A DNA stretch of 64,000 bases from JBKECP01 sp047974765 (GCA_047974765.1 JBKECP010000046.1:62001-126000); one strand, 5' to 3'; shown: positions 51,619 through 61,856, counted from the first letter of the stretch. The notes: generated by a model from the sequence alone, not told the origin. Numbers and translations are program-made.

Positions 51619-52806
51619 TCACAAGGACGGGTCAACAGAAGCACCCAGCGGCTGACGCGGCAACCCGAAACAAAGCCAGAGCAGGGCCAGCGCAGTACAC
51701 AGCAACAACAGGCAGGTCGCCCCCTGCACCTGCACAATCAGGCCGCCAAGCGCGCCACCGGCAAAAGCCCCCATAAACTGGCAAGTACTGTAAATACCCA
51801 GCGCCGTGCCCCGACCACCGGCAAAAACCGTTTTACTGACCAGCGAAGGCAATGTTGCCTCCAGATAATTAAATGCGAGAAAAAACAAAAACAGACTCAA
51901 CCAGATCAGCACAGGCTGTGCGCTGCCTATCATTATTATCAATGCCAGTACCAGCAAAGCGATAGCCACACCAAAGGTCTGACGCAATCTGCCGCCCTGC
52001 TCGGCCCGACGCATCAGTGGAAATACCAGCAGCAGTGACAGTGTGACAACAGCCAGATAAACCTGCCAGTGCTGCTCACGCGACAAACCAGCTACGCTCT
52101 CCAGCAAAGTCGGAACCACCATAAAGCTGGCTGTTAAAATAAAGTGCAGTATAAATACGCCACTGTTGAGCCGCAGCAAGGCTCCGTCTTTAAGACTGCG
52201 GGGCACCAGATTGCTGCGAGCGCCAACCTCATCGTGTTCGATACCCCGCGCCGATGGTGCAGGCGTTGCCACCAACACAACCACAATGCCAGCCAGCGCC
52301 AACAATACCGTAAAAAAGAATACAGCTGACAAACCGCCCCAGGCCGCCATAACCGGCCCCAACACCATGGCAACAGCAAAGGCCACACCAATACTGCCGC
52401 CAATAATAGCCATCGCTTTGCTGCGTTGCTCATCGCGGGTGAGATCAGCCACCATGGCCATCAATGTACCGGCAATGGCACCGGCACCCTGCAATGCACG
52501 CCCGAAAATCACACCGTGAACAGACTCAGCCATCCCGGCCACCAGGCTACCCAGGGCAAATAACAACAAACCACCCACAATCACCGGTTTGCGACCAATA
52601 TGGTCAGATAGCCAGCCAAACGGAATCTGCAACAAAGCCTGACTCAAACCATAAATACCCACAGCCAGGCCAATCAGGGACGGGCTGGCACCTCGCAGAT
52701 CAGCTGCATAAAGTGCCAGCAGGGGCAGCACCATAAACAGGCCGAGCATGCGAAAACAGTACAACAGCGCCAGCGAGCTGACAGCACGCCGCTCCTGCGA
52801 ATTCAT
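51619..52806 (-). CDS. MFS transporter
   Basis: 395 residues from ATG 52806; ATG 52833 is a less likely longer start. Twelve hydrophobic segments; motif A in loop 2-3 is GWLSDHIGRKPVIVGG. The first segment (FRMLGLFMVLPLLALYAADL) resembles YajR/YnfM-like drug/proton antiporters. The substrate is unknown. It stands between ssb and uvrA, divergent from uvrA. Confidence 0.85.
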   Translation of the reverse strand: MNSQERRAVSSLALLYCFRMLGLFMVLPLLALYAADLRGASPSLIGLAVGIYGLSQALLQIPFGWLSDHIGRKPVIVGGLLLFALGSLVAGMAESVHGVIFGRALQGAGAIAGTLMAMVADLTRDEQRSKAMAIIGGSIGVAFAVAMVLGPVMAAWGGLSAVFFFTVLLALAGIVVVLVATPAPSARGIEHDEVGARSNLVPRSLKDGALLRLNSGVFILHFILTASFMVVPTLLESVAGLSREQHWQVYLAVVTLSLLLVFPLMRRAEQGGRLRQTFGVAIALLVLALIIMIGSAQPVLIWLSLFLFFLAFNYLEATLPSLVSKTVFAGGRGTALGIYSTCQFMGAFAGGALGGLIVQVQGATCLLLLCTALALLWLCFGLPRQPLGASVDPSL

Positions 52807-53021
52807 TGGGTACTTGCTAATCACGGTTTTCACTGCCTCAGGGCGGGTTCACTGTCAAAAAGGCGGCGTCATGGTATCAGCTTTCACCTGTACGAACATC
52901 CGGACAAAACTATTCGCCCTTAAAATATATTCTGGCTTTGCCAGAGCTCGGGCTGCCCACTTATACTGCCGGGTTTGATATTTTCGGTGGCCAGCGGTAG
53001 CCGCCCTCTTTCAGGTGAACT

Positions 53022-55886
53022 ATGGACAGTATTCAGGTTCGCGGCGCGCGCACCCACAATCTCAAAAATATCGATCTGGACATCCCCCGTGATAAACTGG
53101 TGATCATTACCGGGCTGTCGGGCTCGGGCAAATCTTCACTGGCCTTTGACACGCTCTACGCCGAGGGTCAACGCCGTTATGTGGAATCCCTGTCCACTTA
53201 TGCCCGGCAGTTTTTGTCGATGATGGAAAAGCCTGATATCGATCATATTGAAGGCTTGTCACCTGCCATTTCCATCGAACAGAAATCCACATCCCACAAT
53301 CCTCGCTCAACTGTAGGCACCATCACCGAAATTTACGACTACCTGCGCCTGCTGTTCGCCCGCGCTGGTGACCCGCGTTGCCCCGACCACCACGTCAGCT
53401 TGCAGGCCCAGACCGTCAGTCAAATGGTCGATGCCGTATTGTCACTACCCGAAGGTAGTAAACTGATGCTGTTGGCACCCATTGTGCGTGATCGCAAGGG
53501 TGAACATTTGCATATCTTTGAAGAATTGCGCGGGGCAGGCTTTGTCCGCGCACGTATTGACGGCATCGTTACCGACCTCGATGACGTACCCTCCCTCGAC
53601 AAAAAGCGCAAACATCGCATTGAAGTGGTGGTTGATCGCTTTAAAGTGCGGCCGGATCTCAAATTGAGGCTGACAGAATCCTTTGAAACGGCGCTGGAGT
53701 TGACCGATGGCCTGGCCACTGTCAGCCCGATGGAGGGCGAGGCAGAGGAAATCATGTTCTCCGCCCGCTTTGCCTGCCCCGAATGCGGGCACAGTATTGA
53801 CGAACTGGAACCCCGGCTGTTTTCTTTCAACAACCCCGCCGGAGCATGCGCTGGTTGCGATGGTCTTGGTGTAAAGCAGTATTTCGATGCCGAGCGCATC
53901 CTGTTACACCCCGAAGCAAGCCTGGCTGAGGGCGCCATTCGCGGCTGGGACCGGCGCAATGTTTATTATTTCCAGATGCTAACCAGCCTGGCCGAGCACT
54001 ACGGTTTTGATATCGACACCCCTTTCCTGAGGCTGCGTAAAAAATATCAGCAACTTATCCTGCATGGCAGTGGCAAAGAGGAAGTTGCCTTCTCTTACGT
54101 CAATGATCGCGGTGATATCTTCAAGCGCACTCACCCTTTTGAAGGTATTTTGCCGAATATGGAGCGCCGCTACCGCGACACCGAGTCCCAGTCGGTGCGC
54201 GAGGAACTGGCTAAATACCTGGCCACTCAACCCTGCCCTGATTGTGGCGGCACTCGCCTGCGTCGGGATGCTCGCCATGTTTATGTGGATGAACGCACAC
54301 TGCCGGACATTACCAATATGCCGGTGGGCGAAGCGGAACTGTATTTTGAACAATTGCAACTGCCGGGACGCAAGGGCGAAATTGCCAGTAAAATTCTCAA
54401 GGAGTTGCGCGCACGTTACCGCTTTCTGGTGGATGTCGGCCTGAATTATCTGACCCTCAATCGCAGCGCCGAAACCCTGTCTGGCGGCGAGGCCCAACGT
54501 ATCCGCCTGGCCTCCCAGATTGGTGCCGGCCTGGTCGGAGTGATGTACATCCTGGACGAACCCTCCATTGGCCTGCATCAGCGCGACAATGAACGCCTGT
54601 TAAACACTCTCACCCACCTGCGAGATCTTGGCAATACCGTGCTGGTAGTGGAGCACGATGAAGATGCTATCCGCAGTGCCGATCATATCATCGACATTGG
54701 TCCCGGCGCGGGTATTCACGGTGGGCAAATTGTCGCCCAGGGCAGCATCAAGGATATAGTCAGACAGAAAGACTCACTAACCGGCGCCTACTTATCGGGC
54801 AAAAAAGCCATTACTGTTCCCACCACCCGCACGACCCGCAACGACCAACGCCTGCTGCGACTGTCTGGCGCCAGCGGTAACAATCTACAAAATGTCGACC
54901 TGGAACTACCGCTGGGTCTGCTGACCTGCATCACCGGTGTATCCGGCTCGGGCAAGTCAACCCTGATCAACAATACGCTCTATCCAATTGCAGCCACTGC
55001 ACTCAACGGCGCTACCACATTGGTTCCGGCAGCACACAAAGGCATCGAAGGGCTGGAGCAGGTAGACAAGTGTATTGATATTGACCAAAGCCCCATTGGC
55101 CGCACTCCGCGCTCTAATCCGGCCACCTATACCGGCATCTTTACACCGGTGCGCGAACTCTTTGCAGGTACTCAGGAAGCCCGCTCACGGGGCTACAAGG
55201 CCGGTCGCTTCAGCTTCAATGTCAAGGGCGGTCGCTGTGAAGCCTGCCAGGGCGATGGTGTAACCAAAGTGGAAATGCACTTTTTGCCCGATATCTATGT
55301 ACCCTGCGATATCTGCAAGGGCAAACGCTACAATCGTGAGACTCTGGAAATCCGTTACAAGGGCAAAAATATCCACGAAGTACTGGAAATGACCGTCGAA
55401 GATGCACTTGCCTTTTTTGAACCGGTACCCACCATCGCCCGTAAATTACAAACCCTGATGGATGTGGGCCTGTCCTATATTCGCCTGGGGCAAGCAGCAA
55501 CCACACTGTCCGGTGGCGAGGCCCAGCGGGTCAAATTGTCACGCGAGCTATCCAAGCGCGACACTGGCCAGACCCTGTATATCCTTGATGAGCCTACTAC
55601 CGGTCTGCACTTTGAGGATATCCGCCAACTGCTGGAGGTACTACACCGCCTGCGCGACCATGGCAACACAGTAATCATCATCGAGCACAATCTGGATGTC
55701 ATCAAAACTGCCGATTGGCTGATCGATCTCGGCCCTGAAGGCGGTTCCGGCGGCGGCCAGATCATTGCCGAAGGCACACCTGAAGATGTCGCCGCCAACA
55801 AAGCCTCCCACACCGGCCGTTTTTTGGCACAGTTACTGACAGCAAAAGCAAAAACGGCCACACAACGCAAAAAGAAAACCAATTGA
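53022..55886 (+). CDS. uvrA: excinuclease ABC subunit A
   Basis: 954 residues (E. coli 940). Two ABC ATPase modules: Walker A GLSGSGKSS near residue 31 and GVSGSGKST near 640; signature LSGGEAQRIRLASQIG near 488 and LSGGEAQRVKLSREL near 828. Zinc modules CPECGHSIDELEP..CAGCDG and CEACQGDG..CDICKGKRY are complete. UvrA finds bulky DNA damage with UvrB. AGGTGA precedes ATG. It may share promoter space with the divergent MFS gene; no convincing LexA box was seen, although a TCTGGC-ttt-GCCAGA dyad lies at about 52930-52944. Confidence 0.98.
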   Translation: MDSIQVRGARTHNLKNIDLDIPRDKLVIITGLSGSGKSSLAFDTLYAEGQRRYVESLSTYARQFLSMMEKPDIDHIEGLSPAISIEQKSTSHNPRSTVGTITEIYDYLRLLFARAGDPRCPDHHVSLQAQTVSQMVDAVLSLPEGSKLMLLAPIVRDRKGEHLHIFEELRGAGFVRARIDGIVTDLDDVPSLDKKRKHRIEVVVDRFKVRPDLKLRLTESFETALELTDGLATVSPMEGEAEEIMFSARFACPECGHSIDELEPRLFSFNNPAGACAGCDGLGVKQYFDAERILLHPEASLAEGAIRGWDRRNVYYFQMLTSLAEHYGFDIDTPFLRLRKKYQQLILHGSGKEEVAFSYVNDRGDIFKRTHPFEGILPNMERRYRDTESQSVREELAKYLATQPCPDCGGTRLRRDARHVYVDERTLPDITNMPVGEAELYFEQLQLPGRKGEIASKILKELRARYRFLVDVGLNYLTLNRSAETLSGGEAQRIRLASQIGAGLVGVMYILDEPSIGLHQRDNERLLNTLTHLRDLGNTVLVVEHDEDAIRSADHIIDIGPGAGIHGGQIVAQGSIKDIVRQKDSLTGAYLSGKKAITVPTTRTTRNDQRLLRLSGASGNNLQNVDLELPLGLLTCITGVSGSGKSTLINNTLYPIAATALNGATTLVPAAHKGIEGLEQVDKCIDIDQSPIGRTPRSNPATYTGIFTPVRELFAGTQEARSRGYKAGRFSFNVKGGRCEACQGDGVTKVEMHFLPDIYVPCDICKGKRYNRETLEIRYKGKNIHEVLEMTVEDALAFFEPVPTIARKLQTLMDVGLSYIRLGQAATTLSGGEAQRVKLSRELSKRDTGQTLYILDEPTTGLHFEDIRQLLEVLHRLRDHGNTVIIIEHNLDVIKTADWLIDLGPEGGSGGGQIIAEGTPEDVAANKASHTGRFLAQLLTAKAKTATQRKKKTN

Positions 55887-55942
55887 TACACTGGGCAGGC
55901 ACCAACAATTCAGGTTCAGCGTATAAACAGGAGAGCATGACA

Positions 55943-57004
55943 ATGAGTGATCTGCTACAACAGTCCATTCACTACACAGGTCGTCTGGCTGCAATATTGC
56001 TTCTGACAACTGCTCTGCCGGTATCGGCTGAATTTACACCCGCTGAACGCATCAGCCTGCAGGCACCTTCTCTCGACGGTGACTTTGACGATGAGGCCTG
56101 GCTGGTTTACAGCTATCAGGTCGATTCGCAAGGCAAGGTAAAAGATGCCGTGATCCATGCCTCCAACGGTATCGCAATGGTTGACCAGGATATGCTCACT
56201 CAAATTCGCGCCTTGCAATACCACCCGGCCACCCGCGACGGCAAGTCAGTGGAGGTATCAATGGGGCCAGTGGTATACACCTGGATTCTGGACATACCCC
56301 GTAAAATGTCAGATACCTTTGATACCCGCTACCAGGAAGCCTGGTCATTATTTCAGGATGGACAATATGCTGCAGCAGCAGATATCGCTGCCGAGCTTGG
56401 CAACAGACCCGGGCGCAATGCCTACGAAGAGGTTAAATACCATATTCTGGCAGCCTCCATCGCCAACCGGCAGAATGATCCATCCATAGAACTGCGCCAC
56501 CTGATGCGAATTGGATCTTTGCAGGAACTGGCTGATCGCAATAATTTTCAACACGCCTATGTAGAACCTGCACACTATGCTTTGATGCTGGCTCGCGTGC
56601 AGGCTATTCAACTTGACAATAATCAGCTGGCTGATGCCGAAGAAACCGTCAGCAAACTGCTGCGTTACGGTGTCAGCGATGAGCTTCGTCAGAAGGTCCA
56701 AAGTGCCCAGCAAAAAGCCGGGACCCGCTGGCAACAATTACACGAAACTGTCACCCAGGCAGAAATTACCGCACCCTATCGGGGTGGTCCCGGCACCTGG
56801 AAATCCGGCCTCCGGCGGGAACGTTTTAGCATCAGAAATGTAAAAGGTGATATCAGCTGGATCTTTTTAGTCTGCGCAGAGCAGGAACGCCGCTTAAATT
56901 ACCCCACGCGCTCACCCTGGGTTGTGCCCGACGGCTGGCAAAACTGCCAGATTGAGGTCGGCGGCCAGGACGGCACCCGTTTTGAATTACAGCAAATGCG
57001 TTAG
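55943..57004 (+). CDS. secreted protein with a TonB-C-like domain and helical repeats
   Basis: 353 residues from ATG 55943, which has AGGAGA 8 nt upstream (ATG 55937 is closer and less likely). A signal peptide (LAAILLLTTALPVSAEF) is followed, at about residues 30-95, by a domain similar to the TonB C-terminus (SYQVDSQGKVKDAVIHASNGIAMVDQDMLTQIRALQYHPATRDGKSVEVSMGPVVYTW), then helical TPR-like repeats (about 105-270), and a short Gly-rich segment. It is a periplasmic protein; unlike TonB it has no long transmembrane N-terminus or proline linker. It starts 56 bp after uvrA and faces a large surface protein gene. Function unknown. Confidence 0.7.
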   Translation: MSDLLQQSIHYTGRLAAILLLTTALPVSAEFTPAERISLQAPSLDGDFDDEAWLVYSYQVDSQGKVKDAVIHASNGIAMVDQDMLTQIRALQYHPATRDGKSVEVSMGPVVYTWILDIPRKMSDTFDTRYQEAWSLFQDGQYAAAADIAAELGNRPGRNAYEEVKYHILAASIANRQNDPSIELRHLMRIGSLQELADRNNFQHAYVEPAHYALMLARVQAIQLDNNQLADAEETVSKLLRYGVSDELRQKVQSAQQKAGTRWQQLHETVTQAEITAPYRGGPGTWKSGLRRERFSIRNVKGDISWIFLVCAEQERRLNYPTRSPWVVPDGWQNCQIEVGGQDGTRFELQQMR

Positions 57005-57019
57005 TTTGGTCCTGAATTT

Positions 57020-57057
57020 CGCAATCATCAGATACTTACCAGCACCTGATGATTGCG
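57020..57057. terminator. hairpin between convergent genes
   Basis: Perfect 12-bp stem CGCAATCATCAG/CTGATGATTGCG with a 14-nt loop in the gap between the TonB-C protein gene (plus) and the surface protein gene (minus). The plus-strand side is followed by a T-rich but not pure tract. Confidence 0.5.
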
Positions 57058-57167
57058 ATTACTTTATTCAGATTCCCGGGGCCACTTCTACAAAAACAGC
57101 TCCGAAAGATCCAATACCCGAGCGGAAGGCAGAAGCATGCCTCAATGAAGGGCATTGCAGGCCAAAA

Positions 57168-60100
57168 TCAGCCTGGCATGCCTGTTACCCGTGGATTAAG
57201 ACGCACAAAAACAGCAGCAAGTAATATTATTCCAACAGTTAATATCACTAAAGCAAACCGGCCTGTACTGGGTATTGGAGATGCTGATGAAGACGAGGGT
57301 GAAGCCATACTTCTCAACACCAGGTCAATATTAACATCAACCGTTACCACACTATTTGACAACAATACCACAGGCGTACCAATAACAGGCGCATCCCAAG
57401 CAAAGCCAGCAGGCGCACCAGGAAGAGCGGCATCAATCGTACAGCTTGAATCAATATGTACACCCGAAACCGTTACTAAACTACCTACCTGACCAGGGTA
57501 AGAGAATGTTGCTTGATGCGTTGTTCCTGCAGTAGGCAAATCACAGGTTGCTATAAATGTAAAATCAAAGGTATTAGTAACACCTGCCGGTAAACTAACA
57601 CTTGGATTGAAGTTAATATAACCTGTTCTAATTAATTTATTGGTAACAGTCGCCGTTGACAAACCTGTTGACAAAACAGACACCGTTGCTGGTGCAACCA
57701 CTGGCGTATCCCAAATATGATCTGTTGGAGCAGCTGGTAAAGCTGTCTCACTCACCGTACAAGTAGAGTCAGTCGGCACGCCAATGATATCAACCTCTGT
57801 ATTTGTACTTGAGTAGGCTGTCAATACCGCTGAATGTGTCGTTGTCACACTAGCGTTATCAGTACAACTTGCTTCAAAGGTGAAATCATAAGCTGCTGCA
57901 TCAATATCAGCTGAGCTAACTGCTGTTGTAGCACTTAAATCAACTGATTTAGTCACAGTCAGTTTTGTTGAGCTTCTAGCAAAGTTGTAGTCAACTGCTG
58001 ACCCGCCTTTTGACAAGGTCACACCTGCTATACTACGAACTGCTGCCGAACCCAGCCCAGTAGAAACAGTATTACTAAAGCTATCTGTTATCGTACCAAC
58101 AACAGAACTCACTTCCAGCCAACCCGTAGCACTTGGAATGCTAATTTCCCATTGGCCTGACATTAAACCAATAAAGTTTGGCTGCCCATCAACCGTTGCA
58201 CCAGGAGCAAAACTATAGTCCCCATTGGTATCCGTTTCTGCTGTATGTGCATCCCCCACCGTACAGTTTGGTCCTTGCGTACAAGTCACTGTTACGGTGA
58301 TTCCAGCAATACCTGCTTCACCTGGATCTTGAATACTATCGGCACTGGTATCATCAAAAATAGTCCCATTCAGCGTACCTGCTGGCTGCCCATACAAAGA
58401 CACCAAACCAATTCCATCAAAGGTTAAGAAATCAGGTGTGCCTGTCTCGCCATATATATCATTGAACAACTCAGTTGCATTGGTTAATGCTGTCATACTG
58501 CGTAAAGTAATATCAGCACTACCACTGAATCCACTGAGTAATTCAGAACTTATAAAACGCAGTGCAGTCACATCACTTGGGAAACTCCCCGAGCTATAAG
58601 TTGTCCAGCTAATACCTGTTGCACCGTCTTCATTCCCTGCTGTTTGCACAGCAGCCTCAACAGCACTACTGGCATCCGTTGTATATTGAATAGCGACAGT
58701 CCCTTGACTCAAATTTGCCATTTCAGCTGTTACTGAAACAATTTCGAGATCACCAAGCCCTGTTGTACCGCGACTATCGCCATCAAATGGCAATACATCA
58801 ACCAAGGTAATCACACCCTTTGTATCCGCAGAGCCGTTCCCAAAAGTAATTTGGTATGTAAATGGCTCACCAGCAGTGATGTAGGTTGTTGAAGTGGTTG
58901 CGTCAGTGGTACCACCTGACAGTAAAGATTTATTAACTTCCAATGCTGCCACACCTGTAATGGCAACAACACTGGTTTGCTGATTATCTCCTGCAGGTGA
59001 ATAACTATTAGGACTCGTATTAGTAGTGGTAATGGTAGGGTCTGTATCCGATGTAATGGTACTGACAACTTCATAATTACCCACCGTTGTTTTATAGTCA
59101 GCCTGCACCATAAAACTAATTTCACTATAAGTAGTAGCATGTCCTTGATAAGGGCTTGGTCCAACTGCGCCACCTGGTGCCGCCAAATCACCCAAACTAA
59201 TTATCACCTGTGCCGGGTTACCATCATCTGCTGTACCCGCAATATTATCTGCACCCAGATCTGCCGGGGTCAGCACATAAGTTGCACCTGGTGGCAATGC
59301 TGCTGCAATGCTGCTTTCTATGGGTTGCAGGTATGTATTTGGAAAGTCTAATGTGATTTGTACATTTTCAGCTGTACTATTAACACCTGCTTCTGCTGCG
59401 CCTATGACAATTGGTGTTACACTAACGGCAAAACTACTACCTGGCGCACTACTGGCGGGCGTTGTCAATGAGTGACGCGACAAATTAGCCGTTGCCTGGA
59501 CATAGGTTCCTGTGCGGGCAGAAGTATGTATTGCAGGGTTAAAACCTGAATTAACCGTTACTCCCTCAGCATAATACTGACGAAACACCGGTAGTGGATC
59601 TTCTGTTGCCAAAGCCAGTGAGGTTACTGTTGTTGTACGCTTCATTGGCAAATCAAGTCCCACTGTTCTCTCAGGTTCCAAGCCCTCATTACTGACCCCT
59701 CTATACAAATAACGCACAGAGCTAATCTGAGTTGAATCTAGCGAAGCATAATCATTCGTCCAATCAGTGTCACCATCTCCTGCAACACCACAGTCAACAT
59801 TACGACGAGCATTATCATCAGCATAAGGTTGAGCACTATACTCAAGCACCACCCGACCAGGCGTTGCTGGCAGGTTAGGCCAAGCCAAATGATTTCGATG
59901 ATAAAAATTAGTCGCAGTGGCATACTTCAAATTAGCCACATCCACCAACTCCAATAACTCAGGATCCCAAGTTACACAATTACGAACTTCCGGGTCAGCT
60001 GCCTCAGCAACAGCTGAGTTATACATCCCCAGCATTGCATGAAATGTTTGTCCGGGAACCACCTTCTCATAGCCTTGCGCGTAGCCATGGTTATCACCAT

Positions 60101-61274
60101 ATAGATAGATGCCACTGCTATAAACCGTTGATCCATAAGCAGGGCTAACTCGAACAGGATCTGTTCGATCAACCAGATAACGCACACAAGCAACTTGTGA
60201 AATGATCATCGTCCCACTAGCAGGGCAGCTATATGTTGGATCAGTATAAGCTGGCTCATCATAATCACTAACCACACCTGACATTCCAGTAATGCTGTAA
60301 TCTGTCATTTGCGTAGTTAAGTAAGATGTCGCCAATGGTGGGAAATTATACGATCCCGATCCTGAAGGGTATTCCTCTGGCACCCAAATGGTTATTGATC
60401 TAACTGAACTCGATGAAACAGGAATACCCCGCCAGGGTGAGTCATGTCCAGCTATCTGTTCTGCATTAAAAAGATTATGGTAGTGGCTTGGGTTTGCTAT
60501 TTGTACAGCAATGGGATCCCCTGGGCTTGCCTGGGTATAGCTGATATGTGAACCCGAACTAATCACGATTGCCCCTGGTTGAACTTCAAGATCAAACGCT
60601 ATATCACGAACTGCCTCAAAACCCTTAAAGTTATCATTGGGTGCAGCAGGTAACTTTGCACCGACAGAAATAGCGTGTCGATATTGGTATCCCCATACAC
60701 CACCTCGCTGAGTACGGGAAAAACTATCTGCATAAAGACGCAACCCTGTTTTTGGTGTGGCAGAAACTGTCAAACTAGCAGAATTATTACTAGCAGAGCC
60801 ACTGCTAATTGAAGCACTAACCGAGTCTCCATTTGCAGCAGAAATTACCCATGCTTTTAATTGAAAACTTTCAGACGCCCCAATGGGTATACGTGAACAA
60901 GTTAATGTAGCTCTATCAGCGCTTAATGTGCCACCTGCACTGCCATTACAGACTGTTGAAGCCATTGCACTACTGTCCCAAACCATGGTTGCTGGCAGAA
61001 CGGCTGTAAAAGACACTTCATCTGTATTATTGGTTGAATAGCTTATATCGTAAACAACTTCATCATTGCTACGAATAACACCATTATTGGCACTGGTGTC
61101 ATTTCCATTCGTAGTGCCTGTCGTAAATGGCGCAGCTCCATCACTAATCACTGTCATGCTATCAATTGTGGTGACAGCTGCCTGTACAGAGAAAACGGGC
61201 AATAAAAATCCCGCCAAACCTAAGTAAGAGAGCCCCTTTTCTAAACGTGTCTTATTAAATTTAGAACCTCTCAT
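57168..61274 (-). CDS. large secreted/surface protein with SdrD-like and DUF5979-like repeats
   Basis: 1368 residues from ATG 61274 (MRGSKFNKTRLEKG, then LSYLGLAGFLLPVFSVQA, cut near residue 33). No strong ribosome site fits that ATG; a GTG codon precedes it. The first two thirds are beta-rich and rich in Ser, Thr, Asn and Ala, with DUF11-like patterns (ALEVNKSLLSGGTTD near 780). A SdrD_B/CNA-like domain (GTIFDDTSADSIQDPGEAGIAGITV) starts near 965, then two DUF5979-type repeats (near 1100 and 1215, each ending in SxCTI or STCTV). The C-terminus is a Ser-rich stretch, IPSTGRF, a 20-residue hydrophobic segment and a basic end, like the IPTL/PEP-CTERM class of sorting tails. Probably a cell-surface or exported adhesin-like protein. 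No partner protease is seen. Confidence 0.8.
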   Translation of the reverse strand: MRGSKFNKTRLEKGLSYLGLAGFLLPVFSVQAAVTTIDSMTVISDGAAPFTTGTTNGNDTSANNGVIRSNDEVVYDISYSTNNTDEVSFTAVLPATMVWDSSAMASTVCNGSAGGTLSADRATLTCSRIPIGASESFQLKAWVISAANGDSVSASISSGSASNNSASLTVSATPKTGLRLYADSFSRTQRGGVWGYQYRHAISVGAKLPAAPNDNFKGFEAVRDIAFDLEVQPGAIVISSGSHISYTQASPGDPIAVQIANPSHYHNLFNAEQIAGHDSPWRGIPVSSSSVRSITIWVPEEYPSGSGSYNFPPLATSYLTTQMTDYSITGMSGVVSDYDEPAYTDPTYSCPASGTMIISQVACVRYLVDRTDPVRVSPAYGSTVYSSGIYLYGDNHGYAQGYEKVVPGQTFHAMLGMYNSAVAEAADPEVRNCVTWDPELLELVDVANLKYATATNFYHRNHLAWPNLPATPGRVVLEYSAQPYADDNARRNVDCGVAGDGDTDWTNDYASLDSTQISSVRYLYRGVSNEGLEPERTVGLDLPMKRTTTVTSLALATEDPLPVFRQYYAEGVTVNSGFNPAIHTSARTGTYVQATANLSRHSLTTPASSAPGSSFAVSVTPIVIGAAEAGVNSTAENVQITLDFPNTYLQPIESSIAAALPPGATYVLTPADLGADNIAGTADDGNPAQVIISLGDLAAPGGAVGPSPYQGHATTYSEISFMVQADYKTTVGNYEVVSTITSDTDPTITTTNTSPNSYSPAGDNQQTSVVAITGVAALEVNKSLLSGGTTDATTSTTYITAGEPFTYQITFGNGSADTKGVITLVDVLPFDGDSRGTTGLGDLEIVSVTAEMANLSQGTVAIQYTTDASSAVEAAVQTAGNEDGATGISWTTYSSGSFPSDVTALRFISSELLSGFSGSADITLRSMTALTNATELFNDIYGETGTPDFLTFDGIGLVSLYGQPAGTLNGTIFDDTSADSIQDPGEAGIAGITVTVTCTQGPNCTVGDAHTAETDTNGDYSFAPGATVDGQPNFIGLMSGQWEISIPSATGWLEVSSVVGTITDSFSNTVSTGLGSAAVRSIAGVTLSKGGSAVDYNFARSSTKLTVTKSVDLSATTAVSSADIDAAAYDFTFEASCTDNASVTTTHSAVLTAYSSTNTEVDIIGVPTDSTCTVSETALPAAPTDHIWDTPVVAPATVSVLSTGLSTATVTNKLIRTGYINFNPSVSLPAGVTNTFDFTFIATCDLPTAGTTHQATFSYPGQVGSLVTVSGVHIDSSCTIDAALPGAPAGFAWDAPVIGTPVVLLSNSVVTVDVNIDLVLRSMASPSSSSASPIPSTGRFALVILTVGIILLAAVFVRLNPRVTGMPG

Positions 61275-61370
61275 CACACTAACTATCTGAAAAAATGCTC
61301 CCTTTCCCACAAACACACCCCGTTACTATTTAATTATTGACAATTAATAAATTCTTCTTGACATATACTC

Positions 61371-61385
61371 TGAGAATCATTCTTA
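61371..61385. promoter_or_regulatory. Fur-box-like dyad upstream of the surface protein
   Basis: TGAGAAT-C-ATTCTTA, a near-perfect 7-1-7 Fur operator (consensus TGATAAT-N-ATTATCA), 97 bp upstream of the surface-protein start. A TTGACA lies just before it on the plus strand at 61359-61364 without a gene to serve, so the site could instead be left over from a lost iron gene. Confidence 0.45.
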
Positions 61386-61739
61386 GAATACATTGTGACG
61401 CAGTAGTGCTCCGTTAGCTGCACCCATCAACAACCCCTGATGGCACCTGATCCGAAAAGCTTATGTTGAAACTCGCATCCTTGGCGCCCAGGCCAAAATT
61501 TCCACCGAGCCAAACAAGCGAAGAAGCACCACGATAAAAAGCAAACCATTGCCTGCTGCCTGCTTTAACACACAACAAGCGCCTAATCACTGCTATTACC
61601 CTCACAATTTATTTTACGTTTTTGAATGAATTAAAAAATCATGAATTGTAGCAGTTACGTAACAACTTCCATCAGGAGTATGGCAAAAACAAACATTCTC
61701 TTCTCGCATGCTAAGGGTTTTCAGGTTGCTGCCGAGGCG

Positions 61740-61856
61740 CTCGGCAATACGCCAAGCCATGCTCAATATATCGAAGTAAACTACAACCAAACCCGCCACC
61801 ACAGCACCAACGGTTATATCAGCTCGAAAGGGTTTGAGACGTTAAATGTTGTTTAG
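61740..61856 (+). pseudogene. IS3-family transposase C-terminal remnant
   Basis: The peptide QYIEVNYNQTRHHSTNGYISSKGFE matches the C-terminal integrase-core ending of IS3-family transposases (usual form: YIEVFYNRxRRHSxLGYxSPxxFE). It is followed by TAG and GTCCACTATTGGAGG, similar to the sequence beyond such ORFs. The upstream residues do not continue the transposase, so only about 30 codons remain. Confidence 0.75.

Noticed and set aside
52930..52944. LexA (SOS) box upstream of uvrA
   Set aside because: The dyad TCTGGC-ttt-GCCAGA has a CTG-N7-CAG spacing, not the CTG-N10-CAG of a LexA site.
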